NCBI GenBank assembly: GCA_900073065.1
Contig: FJOG01000039.1
Coordinates: forward strand, 85,964-149,963
Reading direction: 5' to 3'
Origin: Phialocephala subalpina
Lineage: Eukaryota; Ascomycota; Leotiomycetes; Helotiales; Mollisiaceae
DNA length: 64,000 nucleotides
In this document: one piece after another, positions 55,501-62,369 of the stretch
Numbering within the stretch: the first letter of the stretch is position 1
Layout of the letters: every line of letters begins with the position of its first letter
Made by a program: the position numbers and the translations under genes
The notes under the pieces: model-generated
The model's database searches: none
What the model was told of the DNA's origin: nothing
The model's input: the letters and a program-made list of their open reading frames with translations, nothing else

Positions 55501-56247
55501 GAGATTGACGAGCCGAGTTTCGAGCACGCTGGTGGTGCGGAAGTACATGAGGCTGTGGGTCATGATGTTGTACCTCACGATGTTGCCCTTCATGAGGCCG
55601 CCCATCACGATGACTCCCAACAATTCGAAGAAGACGAAGACGATTGGCCCCTGGCAGCTGCTCACCAAGAACCAGCTCAACCGAACTTACAGGACAGTGA
55701 CTCTGAGGACTACGAGGCTCCTTTGACGGCCGTCAGGCATGAGTTCACACATGCTTTGCCGCACTGGTCTGGTCAGGAGGAAGGACCTCTCACACCTCAG
55801 CCCCAACCATCACATATCGATGTCCACCATGAGGATGACAGCGACGAGGAGGTCGAGCATCAACCGAGTCATGCTGTGCCTCACCACGATGAGGAAGAGG
55901 AGCCTCTCACACCAGAGCATGAGACGCCTCACGACACTGTCCACCATGAAGATGACGATGAAGAGCACGAAGCCCGGCATGAGCCAAGCCATACCGCACC
56001 TCATCACGACGACGAGAGAGCAGAGCCCTCCCCAACACTCTCGCAACCTCGCTTCCAGGATACCACTCATCACGACTCCAGCGATGAGGAAGAGGCCACA
56101 CCCATCGCGAAACACAATCCTCTTCGCGATGACGAAAGCGACGAGAACGACAACCTCGTCATCAAACCAAGACCCAAATCCAAGGGCCCTGACTCCGATG
56201 ACGAAGAGTCTCACGACTCTCCTGCTTTCTCCGGAGGCTTCGCTTGA
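46501..56247 (+). CDS. Giant coiled-coil / acidic repeat protein (3,248 residues), possible septal or organelle tether
   Basis: One uninterrupted exon of 9,747 bp. The ATG at 46501 (AAACAATGGCACCC) is preferred to the in-frame upstream TTG. Residues 1-290 are mixed, with a short helical region. About 298-1590 is a tandem array of degenerate units of roughly 50-65 residues, each with pairs of LDEIKS-type helices (for example TLDEIKAG, ALEDIKSLG, LSGLETQLTAI) and HxxxL spacing, predicted to be coiled coil. Two Gly/Ala-rich hydrophobic segments follow (IGALALGGAAGAGATALL at about 1607-1625 and ISAAVLGGAAVAGAVALM near 1866). From about 1830 to the end the chain is Glu/Pro-rich and acidic, with short repeats, then a His/Asp/Glu-rich tail. 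There is no catalytic domain or signal peptide. The architecture recalls very large disordered fungal tethers such as Leashin or septal-pore-associated proteins. That is analogy, not demonstrated homology. Confidence 0.88.
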   Translation: MAPNSRPPLTSRIRASFDGKRTKSQSEGVSSPTHSNGFITQDPDSLRTAIDEAINSEIFQKAIAANLAKLIKPSIKSALDTIQPVVEAVYSHELLLRKTNRSVENILERLDEKAERRESIVTHRESIIEPLGPEPNDGVPTEPADDGKGKAPVEDIPATRERALSSASVPAGDLAQHRQLLEDNQTKTTSALTELSSSVEDSNGKIAEALQGISDVDTKLRWTSESIESLKSTSDQSNTTMAVLQAQINQLKEDIGQIMTSIGSDLGKNLQALSSQSGAQDTSLFDQHTTKLDAISTDLAALKGHSETVDKIDSVASEISSLKASVEAGLASNSEGFTGLGSQITNVLTTLEGHTGALSEIKDSGPHPDIISALQQSNDSHAAHAASLVEIKDRSVAPPPAVSSESGNPETTAALQDLKSDFVSLRENIEAGLTSNNENVTSVGAKVDNVLATIEGHKASDPSADILAAVQQSNESHASHATMLDELRSREIAPAAVPDTSDLTAQISTLAETLNAHTATLDEIKAGNGVHAAGLEELKSREVAPAAVSESVDLTPQLNTIVETINAHTATLDEIKAAGGSHAAALESHGTALEGLRSINTVPESVAETETSNLAPLEAHMSSIVSILEDHSEALNEIKSHTGTHTSALEGHGAALEDIKSLGAAPAPVAEAVDLSGLEAHINAIIATLESHTAALEELKSDSGAHTTALEQSRSIGDAPPATEGGTAAALEGQINAIVATLQAHSSALEEISTANQSHTAVLGEIDARGQTHASTLDEIKATTNFHTSALEDIKSSGIPPMGSIDSASLAALEIQIASIVRTLDAQTSALKSLNPQAASESTEVARTTSSDSNEGLTDIMTTIVETLEMHTMLLNEMKEDVSAEILTTLHDLSQTQANQSSLLEEIREADLSDEVLTLLHASSESHAGHTAALDKIDTAVQAANESHAAHATSLDEIKSRSAEAAPITDTAPAVDFSILEAKIDSMVATLEEHKSTLEDIKGTTSVANELHAGHTASLDELKSRSVEPVTVPATVDIGRVETKIDSIINALEEHKVALAEIQGTTSASHELHTSHGAALDEIKSGSIEPTTAAPVDLSSLETQLGAITASLEDHKTALSEVKDLHTAHGASLDEIKSRSVESTPAAATDLSGLETQLSAITAALDEHKATLAEVKDLHGAHSASLDEIKSRTIDSAPPATDLSGLETQLTAITAALDEHKATLADVKTTSLASHELHTAHAGLLDDIKARSIEPATPVPAFDISGLETQMGTIASSIDEIKAKSLEPVATVAPVDISGLETQLTGLASMLEEHKTTLSEVKATSLASHDLHTAHATFLDEIKSRSMDPSAAPAPIDLSGLETQLTTIAASLDEHQTMLSTLANTSSESHLSHAAALIEIKNATVASNESHSAHASALADIKDATSSWNEAHSANAFTLAEIKDAAFASNESHLSHAVALSELKDATAQANDSHASHTAAFADLKSVQPADTSAPAQEASLDLSPIEEHLTAIISTLEGQAATLAEMKEAASQASPELLASVKDSHDLLTSHTSLLDAIKDASSHEDILTNIYDLKSIITDSHADHNTLVKDLHTETKDSHSNLAEAIGALALGGAAGAGATALLSKDDDSSDKVLSEVQSLHTILSSTKEKIDSVSAQIDINHTTVTTSITTLSDELKAEIDATGTHVSDQIINISTDLTPLTTSVAECTQSSKSVGGKLENLESSVKQTGSFVVGLYEGVHLNDTGVGQLQEQLVTWVVKGRGGTGAQTPVESLPVVVEDVEENLKGKALEVPDEAAWFKKKRETRRAVSPSPLREVETVSPPTEPVSPAVEEVMEKEEMPSIDAVLEKEDPVEEEHSHVAEGISAAVLGGAAVAGAVALMHEHDEHDAKESEESAPTEPEVTVPDESKKIEESTFVEPEAAIEEAPVAEPLEENPPIETEASEVEPVEEPQEALVEDAAVPEILEEAPAIESPEEIKDIEESIATEPEASIDEWAIPDAVEDSIPVEAEEEVKEVEEPIVTEPEALIEESAIPETMEAAPEESPADESTEESKEVEEPIAEAALEETLEESIPAETIEEAKEIEEPMVAEPEAPIEESVIPETLEEAPVIEDDLPQEDEEIHEHIPAEIKEPSPPTVEDEALAVEDTPAVEDAPTIEDAAPAIENEAPAVEDAAPTIEDEALAVEDAPTVEDEAPAVESEPIEIKDEEPLLERAPSPNPVDESPILETESAEVKEKEPQADIVAEDSSPETTEEGVPVESHEPIDHAEEPEESPAAEPEIIIDDAPVEEPIEHAKEPNESPPAEHETSTEDITIEELVEQAHVIEDSPSADAQISTEDAPIEEDTPEIESATEEPAHEHENAPAEEVTQETLPVEPEAQHEELPALETEPVIEAEEAHQPASDEIKEEALEPESEPAVEAVEEEASPESLPIEEESHVEPTVIDDTEPTDSEPVADDVEEKPMEPESGPTVEAAEEQPAAESEAVEQELHTEDSQPPPPSEPVTDDFENGTLEPESEPIVDSTKEAAAPESDAIHDDEAQPEPDSIAAKAQENEPQVDNVKEESEPVGEGIHEEPTPESEHPADHDQEEAIPASGEPKEASLETEQAVEAHESVVEASESEIPAVAHEAVSETSPDEPEAEREASDIKEVESHEAEPEIESAPEPQMIDVDIEDDHAESHDAGSTEHEVVEPESVENLESHEPEEEPVAAEEVKDNTETGDEDAGEPVPVESHDVEPKVDSPAEPADSSNFEQSQPAEEIPVDTGDEGTHDDEATHTDSTVHAVEDSEETTEIGQESPRDPEPTPVEPTDDEDSTIDDDSHPTEHVPDSVQATTAATSEAGGAPIDESKDLDDAHLAESAHEDLPSSPFIEKPETTHLTQRFDAESSHEDDHALSEFGEPHPSPISEHRPSSLIQEPAAEDEDSDFPEEHEGISIAGHEHVQPTPESPILSHSIPYSGLHADSTPLDEDDENPFENPENFLSPSDVLSPSDVLSPGEEIDEPSFEHAGGAEVHEAVGHDVVPHDVALHEAAHHDDSQQFEEDEDDWPLAAAHQEPAQPNLQDSDSEDYEAPLTAVRHEFTHALPHWSGQEEGPLTPQPQPSHIDVHHEDDSDEEVEHQPSHAVPHHDEEEEPLTPEHETPHDTVHHEDDDEEHEARHEPSHTAPHHDDERAEPSPTLSQPRFQDTTHHDSSDEEEATPIAKHNPLRDDESDENDNLVIKPRPKSKGPDSDDEESHDSPAFSGGFA
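47395..51260. repeat. Coding tandem array of LDEIKS-type helical units
   Basis: Within the giant gene, degenerate coding repeats recur about every 150-200 bp. Each has a L-E-x-x-I-x-x-I-x-x-L-E-x-H helix, an ALDEIK helix, a SHxxHTAxLDEIKSR segment and a Pro-rich linker. Units around 49800-50500 are the most alike. Confidence 0.8.
52921..53110. repeat. Short coding repeat of VEDAP/IEDEA units
   Basis: Tandem, near-identical units of about 24-27 bp encode alternating AVEDAP, TIEDAA and AVEDEA blocks (residues about 2141-2204 of the giant protein). Synonymous differences are few, suggesting recent expansion or a slippage-prone array. Confidence 0.8.
55540..56070. repeat. His/Asp/Glu-rich coding repeat
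   Basis: Imperfect units such as VHHEDDSDEEVEHQPSHAVP and the related VHHEDDDEEHEARHEPSHTA near the C terminus of the giant protein (residues about 3014-3190). Confidence 0.75.
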
Positions 56248-57433
56248 GCCCGTGTCTTCTTATATCTATATCTTCAATCGCTGTACGATTTTCTTAGACA
56301 GGAACAAGGAGGATGTAACGTAATGCTTGGATAGCAGGACCATCGCTTCTATCTTTCTTTTCTTGTTGTTGTGGTCTGGAATACCTTTTATTTTGTACTT
56401 TTCCAAAAATGTGTGCTGCTGTTCTTATATGCCCTTGACTGATTTGGTGCGGGCTACTGTTCGAAATGGACGGTGGGAGGGAAGGAAATGGGAGTATGGA
56501 GTTGTATATCGGTCTTTGGATTGTCTTTTATATATGAATATATGATATTTTCTACCTCTGTCTATCGCAAGTCTCTTGTTTGATATGTATATTGGTGACG
56601 AGAAAGTGCTCTCATGGTGGGGATGTAAGGGACTGAGCAATTGCCATGTGCGGAAGTCTATCTAATTGCCTACCGAGTTCTTAAAACTACTACCACAACT
56701 TTTGGCAGTGAAAATGTCCCGCGCTAATTAGATGTTTTGGGCGCGGAGTTATTGAAAGCTTTAAAAAAAAATTTATATGAATATATAATATTTTCTACTT
56801 CTCAAATGTAAGTAACGAAGAAGCGTAATAGCATCACGAGTTTGACCTTGAACGTGCCGTCATCTGACAGCTAAGCCAATTTCCATGAAGCAAACGAGGG
56901 AGGCGGTTTGCTATGAGCTCGCGAGAAAAACACAAAAATAGGGTAGTGGTTGTGAGAGTACTTGGAAGTTGTCTTATGGCCATTGAATTTGCGCTTTTTG
57001 GAATACAGCTAATTCTTTATAATGAACAAATGCCCACAGATCCGTCTTATTAAGTACTCTTCTCAGGGCAGTCTAGTATACCTAGATATGTGCCAATTTC
57101 AACATGGCAAGTCAACATTTTGAGGCGGCCGATCGTCCTCCAAGTTTGATCGGCAAATGCGCACCTGATTAATCTCTATTCTGGCTCTATATTCGTCTGA
57201 TTCCGGCTCATTCGCGAGCTAGGCTGATACAGCGCTAGCCTTTCCGTAGAGCGTTATATTGCTCCACAATCCTCTCACCTCCTTCCTACCCACCTCATTG
57301 TCTGTGCGCTTCCAATATAGTTCGTTATTGCAACCGCCACTAATAACTCCAATCGTTTGGTAGGATAAATGCCGCATATAAGTCTACCTAATTTCACCAT
57401 CAGAGAAACTCGAAATCAGTAACGCTTCTGACA
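56248..57433. other. Intergenic region, 1.2 kb
   Basis: 3' UTR side of the giant gene, with A/T-rich patches around 56760 and 56540. No gene recognised. Confidence 0.4.
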
Positions 57434-58679
57434 TCACGCAATTTGGCACATTTGCGCCCTAAAACATATGCGAATAGACTTGCTTAAGCCTTCCCTCGTT
57501 GAGGATCTCGGCCACCGAGTAGTGGCAAAGCTTTCCAGACCTTCTTCTGTCGAGAGACTTGTCCATTTCCCTGTGCGACAATGCCAACCTCCACGATATT
57601 CTCCGGCATTACGGACAACGCCATTACGATGAGCAAACAGCTCGAGCACATTCATGTCAGGGACAACAAATCCGAGAGTGGAACGCCCAACAAACAGCCG
57701 AAAGTCTCTGGCCCAGGGAGCTATGTACTTGAAACTCGTAACGATGACTCCGGGCATCTTGGAAAGAAGATCCGCGTACTTCTTATCAACTGGGATGGCA
57801 TCGAGGACTTTTATCACAGAAAGGCAGGACTAGTCGGTGTTTGTCTCTGGTGGTTTTGTAGTGCTTCTTCGTTAACATATTTCTGTGTCCCATCTTCGGG
57901 TTTATCTTACGCCCTTCACACCATGATCGAAGAGTGACCTTTGGAAAGAGCCGACCCAGAAAGCCTGTTGATTGTTACTCCTGAGGACATGGTAGTGTTA
58001 GTCAATACTAGTATATGATATTTTGGTAGTAGTAAGTAATATTTCCACGAGAATATATAGGGAGATGAAAGTTACTCTACTAACTTCAAACAATAGTACC
58101 AACGACGAGTCTCCGTACCTAGCTTGGCCTCCTCTTCAAGCACTTCTTGAGTCATCAGTCTCCAACGTACTCTTGCTCCTCAACTCATGTGCTTCTGCCG
58201 CAAGCATCAGTCTCGAGAGCGAAACCCCAATCTCTCCCCCCACCCAAATCACCGAGTTTGATGCAGCATGTGGTTTCGACTCGACAGCTCCTTGCTTTGA
58301 TCCTAATACATTCAGTTCAGGGTTGTGTCGGACATTTACAAAACTGGCAGAACGCCAAAGTCTTTCCTCTGTTGGCCAATTCCATATGCATGCCACCACG
58401 CCTGTATACTTTTGCCTCACTGACTCGCCTCATGCACGTTCGGTTATATTACGACGATTACATTACGACCAGCTTCTGAGGACGTGTGGCCAAACGCTGG
58501 CTGATGAGACATAACCTGTGGTTGCGTTATGTTAAAGGTAAACTGCTCCCCGACTCTAATCTGGATACATGGAAGGCTGACTTCTGGTCCAGGTACCGCG
58601 CCATGGGACAGGACAAGTCGAGGCTAGGCCAATGGAACTTATGGGCAATGGGCACACTAGTCACGATTGTAGATTAAGT
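57434..58679. other. Unresolved overlapping ORFs on both strands
   Basis: A minus frame (about 57825-57434) reads VIKVLDAIPVDKKYADLL and later PWARDFRLFVGRSTLGF. A plus frame over the same bases (57581-57937) is also open. At 58023-58677 plus frames include RHNLWLRYVKGKLLPD. None matches a family I recognise, and no splice model gives a convincing single gene. At least one real or decayed gene may be present. Confidence 0.3.
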
Positions 58680-59223
58680 TACTGTAATGCTAGATACATT
58701 TTTGAAGGGATGAGGACGACATTCAGGAAGAAAACGTCTTGCATAGAGCGTATTTTGATTTGCGGAGCTGTTTGACGGTTTTCCCCAGAATAAGAGTGAC
58801 TTGAAGTGGTGAAGTCTAAATAGACATGTTTCACTAATGATAACAACAGCATACCTTTCTACATCCTCCCGGTCATCTATTAAACAGTGAATCATCGAGC
58901 CCCAATGAAGAGTACCGATCTTTTGGCGTTTCGCGCTGTTGTCAGTTCTAAATCGTTTGACTGTTAAGCCCGAGCAAGGTTTGGGCATCCATGCATGCTC
59001 ACACGAGTCATTATCTAAGCGGCATAATTAAGTGATTCAACACTTCAAATATGTTTGAATCATCCTATTCGAAGACAATCTCTATTCAAAACACCGAATT
59101 TTCGATCAATTCATTTTCATTTCCTCGACTAAGACCTTACACAGCCCATCAATCACTTCATTTTACTATCAGCAGCAAGAAATTAGACTAAACAACGAAA
59201 ACGAACTTTGGAGAAACTTCAAC
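58680..59223. other. Intergenic region
   Basis: 5' flank of the gene at 59224. Nothing else is seen. Confidence 0.4.
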
Positions 59224-60084
59224 ATGAGCTCCGATCTCCAAATCGAGTCGTCCTCTTCACCAAGGATTGTAGTCTTCTCACTTCCTTCACCCACAAAAGA
59301 CATTCATCACATCCCGCCCTCAGCCTTGGAAGTTACTCCTCCAACAGTCTCGAAACCGGTCCCACTCCCGCATCAGATCACTTGGACTCCTTGCCCGCCT
59401 CGGATTAACACTTTGGCTGAAGACTTGATCTACCTACCAGATGCTACTCGAGAAACCTTGTTACCTTTCCTCGAGACCCTACTTCGAACCAAGCCAAATC
59501 TCGGTTTCGCTCCAGGAGAAGGAGATGGCAAGGTTGCTATTCCCTGGGAATGCCTTATGCAACTATGGATGAACCCAGGCCAACCGGATGTCGCAGCACT
59601 CTTAGCGGCACTCTACCGGCTTGGTATCAAGGAGATCGTTCTCGTGGTCGGGAAGCAAGATGTCCAAAATGTAGTCAAACAAGAGCAAGAAGTCGGAGAA
59701 TTTGCATTTTTAAGACCTGGTAGTAACACTGGCGAAATCTGCCGGACCTCTGGAGGCCCAAGTTTCGATTTTAACTGGAACATTTTCATGGCTATGTTTG
59801 ACTTGTGGCCTGGACCAGAGCTAACTTGGGATGAGATAGAGGAAAAGATCGAAAAGTGTATTAAGAAGACTCCAGAAGAGTTACTGAAGAGGCTCAAAGG
59901 AATGACCAGAGGTAAATTATCCATGAAACGAGAGAACTTAAGAAGGACATGGTGCTGATGGTTCTTAGGGTACTACAAGGACCAGGCCTTGGTAAGCCTC
60001 TCCAGCAAGGGAACTTTGAGGGGTATCGGTGGGTCAGGGTGGCAGTCAATCAGAGTCAGATTCATGGAGCTGAAGAAGGCCTGA
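59224..60084 (+). CDS. Unknown fungal protein, two exons
   Basis: Exons 59224-59911 and 59969-60084 with a 57-nt GT-AG intron (GTAAAT donor, TTCTTAG acceptor) give 268 codons (267 residues). The spliced C terminus reads GMTRGYYKDQALVSLSSKG then a short basic end. The start has A at -3 (CAACATGAG). There is a Ser/Pro-rich N terminus, then a helical region (DATRETLLPFLETLLRTKP) and an alpha/beta segment (LGIKEIVLVVGKQDVQNVV). No signal peptide or membrane span. The IVLVVG strand plus EFAFLRPGS resembles the IVLVID and VFVLPEK tail of the local 2EXR genes, but no 2EXR core is present. Function unknown. Confidence 0.68.
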
Positions 60085-60911
60085 AGTTATATTACTTTGG
60101 AGACGTGCCTATTGATGTGGGCGGAGGGAATGCTGGTATGGCGTGCTGTTAGCCTGAACTAGAGTTTGTCTTCGTTGGCCTGGCTTCATCTGGATTACTA
60201 GTCGTACGGTACATTTACGTACTGAGCGCAACATCCCCTTTCGAATAGCCATTGTTGCTTTACGATTCTAAGTATCCTTCTTTGCAAAAACGTGTCTCCG
60301 TAGTACATTTTTATGTCTAGAAAGTCCCATCTTAAAAAAATGTTTGCGATTTCTCGAGTGCCGATCATCATCTCCAAACCTACAGTAACTCTTGCCTGAT
60401 TTTTCGCAGTTGCGTTGCATGCATGCGTCGAAGCTTATTTCCTTGAAATTATGATCCTACACTTTAAACATGGCATTTTAGCCCAGTCCTTGGGTGCTCA
60501 AGAAGGTCAGGCTGAGAGTGTGTAGGCGATGCAATCATGCAATAGGGTTGCAGAATTCTCGGCCAAGGGCCGGAAAACGGTCTGAATACGGATTTGGTCA
60601 ACGTACGATTTATTATGACGAATATTGAGTTGATGCTAAGAATAAAATGGGTTCAGACAATTCTCTAATTCCAAGCCTTTCTCGTTCAGCTTCGGCCCAT
60701 GAGCTCTAGTCGCACCTTCCTCACCGGAAAGCCATCTTTGCAATGCACTTACCTCTGGCTTCAGTAGAATCCACCTTCGAAAGACTTCTGTCACCGCATT
60801 TTAACAGCAGACTTAATCACCACGCATTGATCTAGAGTCGAACTGGAAACCAATCAAGCGTCGAATCAAGAAATAGAAGATCACTGCAGAATCGAGTACC
60901 TACCTGCTTCG
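60085..60911. other. Intergenic region
   Basis: No gene recognised. Confidence 0.4.
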
Positions 60912-61749
60912 ACAACCACCAGCTTCCGTTATTTTCGCAAATTTCCACCCGAAATACGTTTGATGATCTGGCGCTTTTCCTTATCCTTACCAAGTATCAT
61001 AAGCATCACATGCGAAAGCGAGAGACTTCACATCTCGCCTCAAACCGCTACGACTGCTTCTCTGACGCGGGTAAACCACGAGGCTCGCCATGAGACTCGA
61101 AATTACAGCTTCGGACATCCGATAGACACTACAAACCCTAGGAATTGCGTTCCTGCCCTCAGACAAGGCGATTATGCAGACTGGCCTCCAGAGCTCGAAA
61201 AATTGACAACGGCCGCTTTCGCAAACCTAGATGCAGATACTTTGTGGCTACGCGGGTGCGGATTGGACGGCGCCTGGGTACTTGTGCCTTACTGTGGTGG
61301 TTCGGCACTATCCAACCCAAACTACTCAATCAAGACTCGCATCGCATCATCGCCGTCGATTGGCAGATGGTAGCCTAGATGTTCGTGGGCCAGATGAGCG
61401 AAGATGAGAGACAATTGAGACTAGACATTTTCTGATGGTCCACTCGAGCTGGCATCCGTGAGATCTTGGTGGTCCTGAATACGAACTCGTATATCGTCGA
61501 GAGGCACGACGACGTATCATTTCGTCCTGCTTTTCATCCGCCGTAAGATTTCGTGTGGTGGAAGTTGACGAAGACTCACTTCGGCAGCGACATTTGGCTT
61601 TGGAAGTTTCTTGTCAATGGACTTCAAAAAGAGGTGTAGCGACGCTTGAACCTCGAAGATGTTGTGAAGATGATGGAACCCAAACCAGAAGGTCGAATGC
61701 TCATCGAGTCCCTAATACAGGAAAGCTTCGAAAAAATAGTGACAGATAA
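60912..61749 (+). pseudogene. Decayed 2EXR-domain gene
   Basis: The open frame to 61373 carries a clear 2EXR core: FRYFRKFPPEIRLMIWRFSL, then LTRVNHEARHETRNYSFG and ANLDADTLWLRGCGLDG. No ATG lies before the core; a CCACCAG acceptor-like site at 60916-60922 may mark a lost or unseen 5' exon. The expected continuation HRIIAVDWQMVA occurs in another frame (61340-61378) and ends at a stop. A further piece, GIREILVVLNTNSYIVERHD, lies in a third position after more stops (about 61450-61510), and the tail VEVDEDSLRQRHLALEVSC is at 61558-61614. The order is collinear with the family but the frames are broken. Confidence 0.62.
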
Positions 61750-62006
61750 GTGCAGGGAAGTTGAGCAGTTGAGGGTGATGTCGTTGGGCTTTTAAAAAGA
61801 GTAGCGAATCTGGCTTTCGGAGAGACTAAACAACGGTGAATATCCTTGTTTCCCTTTACTTTCCAACAACTCCCACTTCGTGGAAAGACACTCCACGTTC
61901 AGCATTTCCCAAGAAAAAGCATCCTTTTTGACTCCGTACTCAATCGCTAAACTTCGGTACGAAATCCTCAAGCTGTTTAAGCAATAAAACAATTACGGAC
62001 TTCAAC

Positions 62007-62369
62007 ATGTTTCGTCTTCTTGATCTCCCTGCTAACAGCTCTCTGGTCCTTGGCCTGTGTAGCTGCCCCGCACAAGGACCCATCAACGTTATCAATTTCA
62101 ACATCTCTACGATGATGCCCACAGACCGGGTTGCCTATCCCATTGAAGCTCGTCGCTGTAAGGTCAACGCCAACAATCTCAACATGTGTTTCCTTTCCTA
62201 CGCCGACGACATCGACATCGTCAATCCCGTTCTCTATGTCTCCGACCACAACTGCATCAATACTGGCTTCAACCCGAGTGTCGATTACAATACACTTTGG
62301 GGAGACCCTGGTTTCGCAATGTCCTCCGAACTGCCGAAGTATGTGCTCGTGGAAACCTCCGATCATTGA
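62007..62369 (+). other. ORF of 120 codons, uncertain
   Basis: The plus frame from ATG 62007 has no recognised domain. An overlapping frame starting about 62005 reads TCFVFLISLLTALWSLACVA, followed by APHKDP, which looks like a signal peptide but has no in-frame ATG (TAA at 61978). A 129-codon minus-strand ORF also overlaps. It could be a small secreted-protein gene with a missed first exon, a relic, or chance. Confidence 0.25.
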
